Assembly (NCBI RefSeq): GCF_026241155.1 | Contig: NZ_JAPFGP010000015.1 | Location: forward strand, 114,612 to 178,611 | Source of the DNA: Paucibacter sp. PLA-PC-4 | GTDB lineage: Bacteria; Pseudomonadota; Gammaproteobacteria; Burkholderiales; Burkholderiaceae_C | Direction of reading: 5' to 3' | Length of the DNA stretch: 64,000 nt | Shown: positions 60,063 through 64,000 of the stretch, piece after piece | How the letters are laid out: each line of letters begins with the position of its first letter | How positions within the stretch are numbered: the stretch's first letter is position 1 | Made by a program: the position numbers and the translations under genes | The notes under the pieces: model-generated | What the model was told of the DNA's origin: nothing | The model's database searches: none | The model's input: the letters and a program-made list of their open reading frames with translations, nothing else

Positions 60063-60787
60063 CGATCCCCCACCACTTTCCAGGTCTTCATCAGAGGCAC
60101 CGCCTGGGCCGGCGCGGGCAGGTAAAGAGCCGCGTTGTCGGCCTCAACATAGTAGACATCGGCGGTGCGGGCCAGATAGGTTCCCTCGGCGCTGATGGCG
60201 GTGGAGATCAGCACCTCGCTGCCGGTCGGGCCGCCGGCGGCATTGCCTTCACGTGCCAGCCTCGCGCCGTCGGCCAGCGCACCTAGGGCCAGCGTGCTGC
60301 CGACCACAGACAAGCTGCTGTGTTCGTGGCGCACCAGGTCGCGCAGCACATGAACGCCGGCCGCCAGCGTCGTGAAGGGTAGGGGATTGGAATTGGGTGT
60401 GCGTTCACTATGACGCACCACCTGGGCCTCAATGCTCATCTGCAGTGCTGCTGAGCCAGGCTCGCTGGCCACACGAATGCCCTGTTCGAGCAGCCTTGCC
60501 ATCAGCAGGCTGCGAAAGCTCTGGTGGAAGCTGCTGGGCTCTACCGCCGGCAACAGATAGAGCGGCGGCAGCGGTGCATGCGGCGTCTTGGTGTCGCCGA
60601 GTAGCTTGGTCGCTACGCGTTGAGCCACATCCCCAGCCAGCACGTCCCAATGATGGACGGCGCGGGCTTTCTTTTGGCTGCTGGCGGGATAGTTCTCGGC
60701 CTTCGGCACGTCGAGGCTGGTACAGCCACCGAGCAGTGACGCCAATGCGATCAGCGTCCCAGCTGCAACGGTTGTCTTGGAACTCAT
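60059..60787 (-). CDS. Hypothetical lipoprotein paired with FlgO-like gene
   Basis: 242 residues from MSSKTTVAAGTLIALASLLG with lipobox LLGGCT. The start at 60799 (MAPPMSSK) is also in frame. The mature part has an N-terminal PKAENYPASSQKKARAVHHW, then alternating strands and helices up to MKTWKVVGDR. I recognise no domain. It is coupled to the FlgO-like gene by a four-base overlap, so the two lipoproteins probably act together. Confidence 0.72.
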   Translation of the reverse strand: MSSKTTVAAGTLIALASLLGGCTSLDVPKAENYPASSQKKARAVHHWDVLAGDVAQRVATKLLGDTKTPHAPLPPLYLLPAVEPSSFHQSFRSLLMARLLEQGIRVASEPGSAALQMSIEAQVVRHSERTPNSNPLPFTTLAAGVHVLRDLVRHEHSSLSVVGSTLALGALADGARLAREGNAAGGPTGSEVLISTAISAEGTYLARTADVYYVEADNAALYLPAPAQAVPLMKTWKVVGDR

Positions 60788-60925
60788 AGGTGGCGCCATA
60801 CTTTTTTTGCTTGAAAGGAATTGGCGACGACTGGCTGGCCTCAATTAAGCGTTGTGCGGTGAAGATCGTGCATATTTCGCTCATTGGCCAAGCACGCTCG
60901 AGCGTCTAAAGGAAAACGAGAAGGT

Positions 60926-61375
60926 ATGGACACGATGCCTGACGAGGTGACGCTGGTGCCGACGCTGGCTTATCCGGTCTCGATCAAGGCCGTGTTGCGT
61001 GCACCAAGTGGCGAGCTGGTGCTGATGCTCAACGAGCGCGATGAATGGGAGCTGCCTGGCGGCCGCATCGAGCCCGGTGAGTCGCCGCGTGAGTGCCTGG
61101 CTCGCGAGATCGAGGAGGAGTTGGGGCTGCGGGTGGAGGTCGAAGCGTCGCCGCTCGATGCCTATCTCTTCGAGGTGATCCCCGGCAAGCAGGTTTTCGT
61201 ATGCACCTATAGGGTCTGGCTGTCAGCAGGAGAGAGTTTCGCGCCCCGGCTGAGCCACGAGCACTTGCAGATTGGCCTGTTTGCGCCCGAGGCTTTGCCG
61301 GCGAACCTGCCGGCCGGCTATCGGACCTCTGTTCGCAATGCCTTGGTAGCCGAGGAGGCCGGCGGCGATGAGTGA
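60926..61375 (+). CDS. NUDIX hydrolase
   Basis: 149 residues. The Nudix box is complete: GGRIEPGESPRECLAREIEE followed by ELGL, with the catalytic Glu pair. Before it is LVLMLNERDEWELPG. The ATG at 60926 has an AGAAGG directly upstream; 60935 is an alternative start. The substrate class (nucleoside diphosphate derivatives, dinucleotides) cannot be predicted. Its end overlaps the NTF2-like gene by eight bases. Confidence 0.9.
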   Translation: MDTMPDEVTLVPTLAYPVSIKAVLRAPSGELVLMLNERDEWELPGGRIEPGESPRECLAREIEEELGLRVEVEASPLDAYLFEVIPGKQVFVCTYRVWLSAGESFAPRLSHEHLQIGLFAPEALPANLPAGYRTSVRNALVAEEAGGDE

Positions 61376-61724
61376 AACCCCGCAGAACAGCAGCGCCAGC
61401 ATCGTGCTGGCCGAGCAGATTCGCAACATCGAACGCAGCCGTCTGCGCGCTCTGGTCGCTGCCGATATGGCGCTGGCCCGGCCGCTGCATGCTCCCGAAT
61501 TCCAGCTGATCATGCCGGGCGGCGTGGCCTTCAGCCGTGACCAGCACCTCGGCCGGATCGAGCAGGGCTTTCTGCGCTACCTGCGCTGGGAGCCTGATGC
61601 CGAAATGGCGGTGCAGGTCAGCGGCCAGGACAATGCGGTGATTCGCTACCAGGCCACGCTCGCCTTCGAGGGCAGCGCGCCGTTGCGCTGCTGCCATATC
61701 GACACTTATGAGCGCAATGCCTAG
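61368..61724 (+). CDS. NTF2-like (DUF4440) protein
   Basis: 118 residues, alpha+beta cone fold typical of SnoaL/DUF4440: SRLRALVAADMALARPLHAP, FQLIMPGGVAFSRDQHLGRI and CCHIDTYERNA. Overlap of eight bases with the NUDIX gene implies coupled expression. Such proteins bind small ligands or act as isomerase-like enzymes; function unknown. Confidence 0.8.
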   Translation: MSETPQNSSASIVLAEQIRNIERSRLRALVAADMALARPLHAPEFQLIMPGGVAFSRDQHLGRIEQGFLRYLRWEPDAEMAVQVSGQDNAVIRYQATLAFEGSAPLRCCHIDTYERNA

Positions 61725-61847
61725 GGTCAGTGGCAGGTCGTGTGGTCGCAGGCCACAGCGATCAGGCCTGTAGGCTGAGCCGCCCTCGGGCCGTCGGCGC
61801 ATGCGCCACAATCACGATCAGACATCCATGTTCCGGAGACTTTTTCC

Positions 61848-62447
61848 ATGACTCACGCCCACACCCTTGCCGCCGAATCCGCGCCCACCGCCAGCGATCG
61901 CCCCGATCGCCTGGAGGAGCAGCTGTCCTTCAAGTCGCGCTTTGTGCTGCTGTTCGGCGAGATCAGCGACACCGTTGCCCATGCCACCTGCCGCCGCCTG
62001 CTGGCGCTGGCGGCCGAGTCGGATGCGCCGATCACGCTGCTGATCTCCTCGCCGGGCGGCCATGTGGAATCGGGCGATGCGATCCACGACATGATCAACT
62101 TTGTGCGTGCCCCGGTCACCACGGTGGGCACCGGCTGGGTGGCCAGCGCCGGCGCCCATATCTTCTTGGCGCCGCCCAAAGAGCGCCGCGTCTGCCTGCC
62201 CAACACCCGCTTCATGATCCACCAGCCGGCCGGCGGCGCCGGCGGCCAGGCCTCGGACATCGCGATCCAGGCGCGCGAGATCCTGCGCACCCGCGAGCGC
62301 ATCGCCCAAGTCATCGCCAAAAAAACCGGCCAGAAGCTCGAGCGCGTGCAGACCGATATGGAACGCGACCACTGGATGAGCGCGGCCGAAGCCATCGAGT
62401 ACGGCATCGTCTCGCGCGTCATTGAGCGTCAGCAAGAGCTGGGCTGA
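61848..62447 (+). CDS. ClpP-like serine protease family protein
   Basis: 199 residues, similar to ClpP but with a short divergent N-terminus. The catalytic set is Ser100 (GTGWVASAGAH), His125 (RFMIHQPAGG) and Asp174 (MERDHWMSA). The start of the fold is RFVLLFGEISD and ITLLISSPGGHVESGDAI. GGAG lies ten bases before ATG 61848. No clpX or other Clp ATPase gene is adjacent, so it may be a second ClpP-type protease working with a distant ATPase or alone. Confidence 0.9.
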   Translation: MTHAHTLAAESAPTASDRPDRLEEQLSFKSRFVLLFGEISDTVAHATCRRLLALAAESDAPITLLISSPGGHVESGDAIHDMINFVRAPVTTVGTGWVASAGAHIFLAPPKERRVCLPNTRFMIHQPAGGAGGQASDIAIQAREILRTRERIAQVIAKKTGQKLERVQTDMERDHWMSAAEAIEYGIVSRVIERQQELG

Positions 62448-62449
62448 TA

Positions 62450-63001
62450 TTGCATTCTTCACTGCTGCCAGCCGGCGATCAACTGCTGCTGCGCCCTTTC
62501 GATGACGGCGATGCGCCGGCGTTCGCGGCCGCTGCGCGCGAGTCGGTCGCGACAGTGGGGCGCTGGATGCCCTGGTGCAGCGAGGTCTACAGCGAGCAGG
62601 ATGCGCTGGACTGGTTCGCCGCCTGCCGTGCCGGCGCTGCAGCGGGCACGGCTCATGAGTTCGGCATCTTCGACCGCGAGACAGCAGCCTTTATTGGCGG
62701 CACCGGCTTGAACCTGATCAACCGCCAGCATCTCTACTGCAATCTGGGCTACTGGGTGCGGCAATCGCGACAGGGGCAGGGGGTGGCGGGCCGCTGTGTC
62801 CAGACTCTGGCGGCGCATGCTTTCAGCGTGCTGGGGCTGCGCCGGGTTGAGATCATCGTCGCCGAGGGCAACCGGCCCAGCGAGGCGGTGGCCCGCAAGT
62901 CCGGCGCGCTGCTGGAATGCGTGGCCCGTCAGCGGCTGCATATTCGCGGCGTATCAGTGCCAGCCTCGGTGTTCTCGCTGGTGGCCGGGTCGGATCGCTG
63001 A
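62450..63001 (+). CDS. GNAT family N-acetyltransferase, RimJ/RimL-like
   Basis: 183 residues from TTG 62450, two bases after the ClpP-like stop. The fold has LLLRPFDDGDAPAFAAAARE at the N-terminus, LGYWVRQSRQGQGVAGRCVQ with the acetyl-CoA loop Arg-Gln-Gly-Gln-Gly-Val-Ala, and GLRRVEIIVAEGNRPSEAVA. No ATG start fits better. It probably acetylates an amino group of a protein or small molecule. Confidence 0.88.
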   Translation: MHSSLLPAGDQLLLRPFDDGDAPAFAAAARESVATVGRWMPWCSEVYSEQDALDWFAACRAGAAAGTAHEFGIFDRETAAFIGGTGLNLINRQHLYCNLGYWVRQSRQGQGVAGRCVQTLAAHAFSVLGLRRVEIIVAEGNRPSEAVARKSGALLECVARQRLHIRGVSVPASVFSLVAGSDR

Positions 63002-63136
63002 CCAGCAAGACCTGGCCCCTGCCTCAGGGGACATTCCGAGATTGCCTTGTCACGAGGCTTGCATCATCATGCGGCGCAGCCGCTGGCGGCAGTATGGATG
63101 GCCAGTGTGTTGAACCCTTTGGTGGAGGAAGAAACG

Positions 63137-63829
63137 ATGACAACAAAGCAATATGGTGCGGAATTCCTGGGTACGTTCTGGCTGGTGCTGGGGGGCTGTG
63201 GCAGCGCGGTGCTCGCGGCGGCCTTCCCGGGCCTGGGCATCGGCTTCGTCGGCGTGTCGCTGGCCTTCGGCCTGACGGTGCTGACGATGGCTTACGCGGT
63301 GGGCCATATCTCGGGCGGGCATTTCAACCCGGCCGTCTCGGTGGGGTTGTGGGCAGGCGGGCGCTTCCCGGCCTCGCAGCTGCTGCCTTACATCATTGCT
63401 CAGGTGCTGGGCGGCCTGGCGGCCGGCGGCGTGCTCTATCTGATCGCCAGCGGCAAGGCCGGCTTTGATGTGACAGCCGGCTTCGCGTCGAACGGCTTCG
63501 GCGAGCATTCGCCCGGCGGCTACTCGCTGCAGGCGGCCCTGATTACCGAGGTCGTGATGACGGCCTTCTTCCTGATCATCATCCTGGGCGCCACGGACGG
63601 CCGTGCGCCGGCCGGCTTTGCGCCGATCGCGATCGGCCTGGCCCTGACCCTGATCCACCTGATCAGCATCCCGGTCACCAACACCTCGGTGAACCCTGCG
63701 CGCAGCACCGGCGTCGCGATCTATGTTGGCGGCTGGGCGGTGCAGCAGCTTTGGCTGTTCTGGCTGGCCCCCATTGTCGGTGCGCTGCTGGGCGCGACCG
63801 CCTATCGCGTTGTCGGCGCCAAGTCCTGA
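63137..63829 (+). CDS. aqpZ: Aquaporin Z
   Basis: 230 residues, six membrane segments plus two half-helices. Both NPA motifs are present: HFNPAVS and [27 protein letters not shown] is the usual AqpZ start, and the selectivity-filter residues (Phe, His, Thr/Ile, Arg) are consistent with a water channel rather than a glycerol facilitator. GGAGGAA precedes ATG 63137. A terminator follows at 63916. Confidence 0.94.
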   Translation: MTTKQYGAEFLGTFWLVLGGCGSAVLAAAFPGLGIGFVGVSLAFGLTVLTMAYAVGHISGGHFNPAVSVGLWAGGRFPASQLLPYIIAQVLGGLAAGGVLYLIASGKAGFDVTAGFASNGFGEHSPGGYSLQAALITEVVMTAFFLIIILGATDGRAPAGFAPIAIGLALTLIHLISIPVTNTSVNPARSTGVAIYVGGWAVQQLWLFWLAPIVGALLGATAYRVVGAKS

Positions 63830-63915
63830 TCTCACTCGGCAAGACCTAACCCGATAGCAAGAGCCGGCCTGCGCAGTCCGTGTCAATACTCTGACGCTAA
63901 GCTGAAGGCCTGAAG

Positions 63916-63949
63916 ACAATGCCCTGCAACGCAAGTTGCAGGGCATTGT
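63916..63949 (+). terminator. Terminator-like hairpin after aqpZ
   Basis: A perfect 15-bp inverted repeat, ACAATGCCCTGCAAC - GCAA - GTTGCAGGGCATTGT, is followed by TCTTAT. The very stable stem with a GNRA-type loop 87 bases after the aqpZ stop is typical of a rho-independent terminator, although the T run is short. Confidence 0.75.
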
Positions 63950-64000
63950 TCTTATGGGCTACGTGCAAGGACAGAGTCGAGACCAGGGCAGCCTGTTTCC

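Noticed and set aside
63016..63030. CCCCTG-CCT-CAGGGG hairpin as a terminator after the GNAT gene
   Set aside because: The 6-bp stem has no T run, so it is probably chance in GC-rich DNA.
1..64000. CRISPR arrays, tRNA, rRNA, insertion sequences or prophage genes
   Set aside because: No regularly spaced repeats, cloverleaf segments, transposase motifs or phage genes were seen on reading both strands.

Overview
The window is high-GC, densely packed chromosomal DNA. Gene content points to an aerobic or facultative betaproteobacterium of the Burkholderiales, probably near Roseateles, Pelomonas or Paucibacter: large Caulobacter-type TonB-dependent receptors, an intracellular polyhydroxyalkanoate depolymerase, a PEP-CTERM surface protein, a DUF4148 protein, many LysR and GntR regulators, and runs of ATGA start/stop overlaps. 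This placement is inference from gene content; no rRNA or tRNA gene is visible.

Layout. 1-571 is the start of a truncated LysR gene. 792-5816 (minus) encodes a BadF-type amino-sugar kinase, an AmiD-like lipoprotein amidase and a TonB receptor. 5901-6796 is a GAF protein with a lone receiver domain. 6889-9301 is an alkylation-repair operon, ada - 2OG/Fe(II) oxygenase - alkB, followed by a periplasmic binding protein. 10592-19214 (minus) is a second amino-sugar/peptidoglycan cluster: TonB receptor, GntR-UTRA regulator, MurQ, AmpG-like MFS, NagX-like membrane acyltransferase and a GHL10/DigH-like lipoprotein. 19576-21490 is a bufferin (copper-binding RiPP) operon, bufA2-bufB-bufC. 21487-34395 is a mosaic: ureidoglycolate lyase, peroxiredoxin, MipA, MATE, YitT, a GT28-like glycosyltransferase, Crp/Fnr regulator, PhaZ, GST, cupin, transglutaminase and a ParA/MobD-like ATPase. 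34895-40681 encodes a 1928-residue protein with two serine-hydrolase domains, a possible M17-N-like domain and a CHAT (caspase-like) protease. 40686-44184 is a redox/metal two-component system facing a DUF4148 - HIU hydrolase - HbpS-like operon across a TGACA-type palindrome. 45387-48931 holds a secreted lysozyme-like SH3 protein and a PEP-CTERM protein. 49408-56885 is a seven-gene overlapping operon: GntR regulator, complete Opp/Dpp ABC transporter and an amidase. 56908-64000 holds small membrane proteins, an SDR, a DJ-1 protein, two lipoproteins, NUDIX, NTF2-like, ClpP-like, GNAT and aquaporin genes.

How the genes fit together. The two minus-strand clusters flanking the repair island read as one scavenging pathway for cell-wall amino sugars: uptake by TonB receptors, trimming by the amidase and DigH-like lipoproteins, import by the AmpG-like carrier, phosphorylation by the kinase and MurNAc-6-P cleavage by MurQ, under GntR control. 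The two-component system probably controls the divergent periplasmic operon, as HprSR controls hiuH in E. coli. The bufferin operon is a self-contained copper-sequestration unit. The least explained element is the two-hydrolase CHAT protein.

The window also carries decayed genes: an SGNH hydrolase and a LysR fragment joined back to back (25829-26393), an HD-family phosphohydrolase with two nonsense codons and a frameshift (58915-59485), and a frameshifted small membrane ORF (57132-57334). The surrounding genes are intact, so these appear to be local gene loss.
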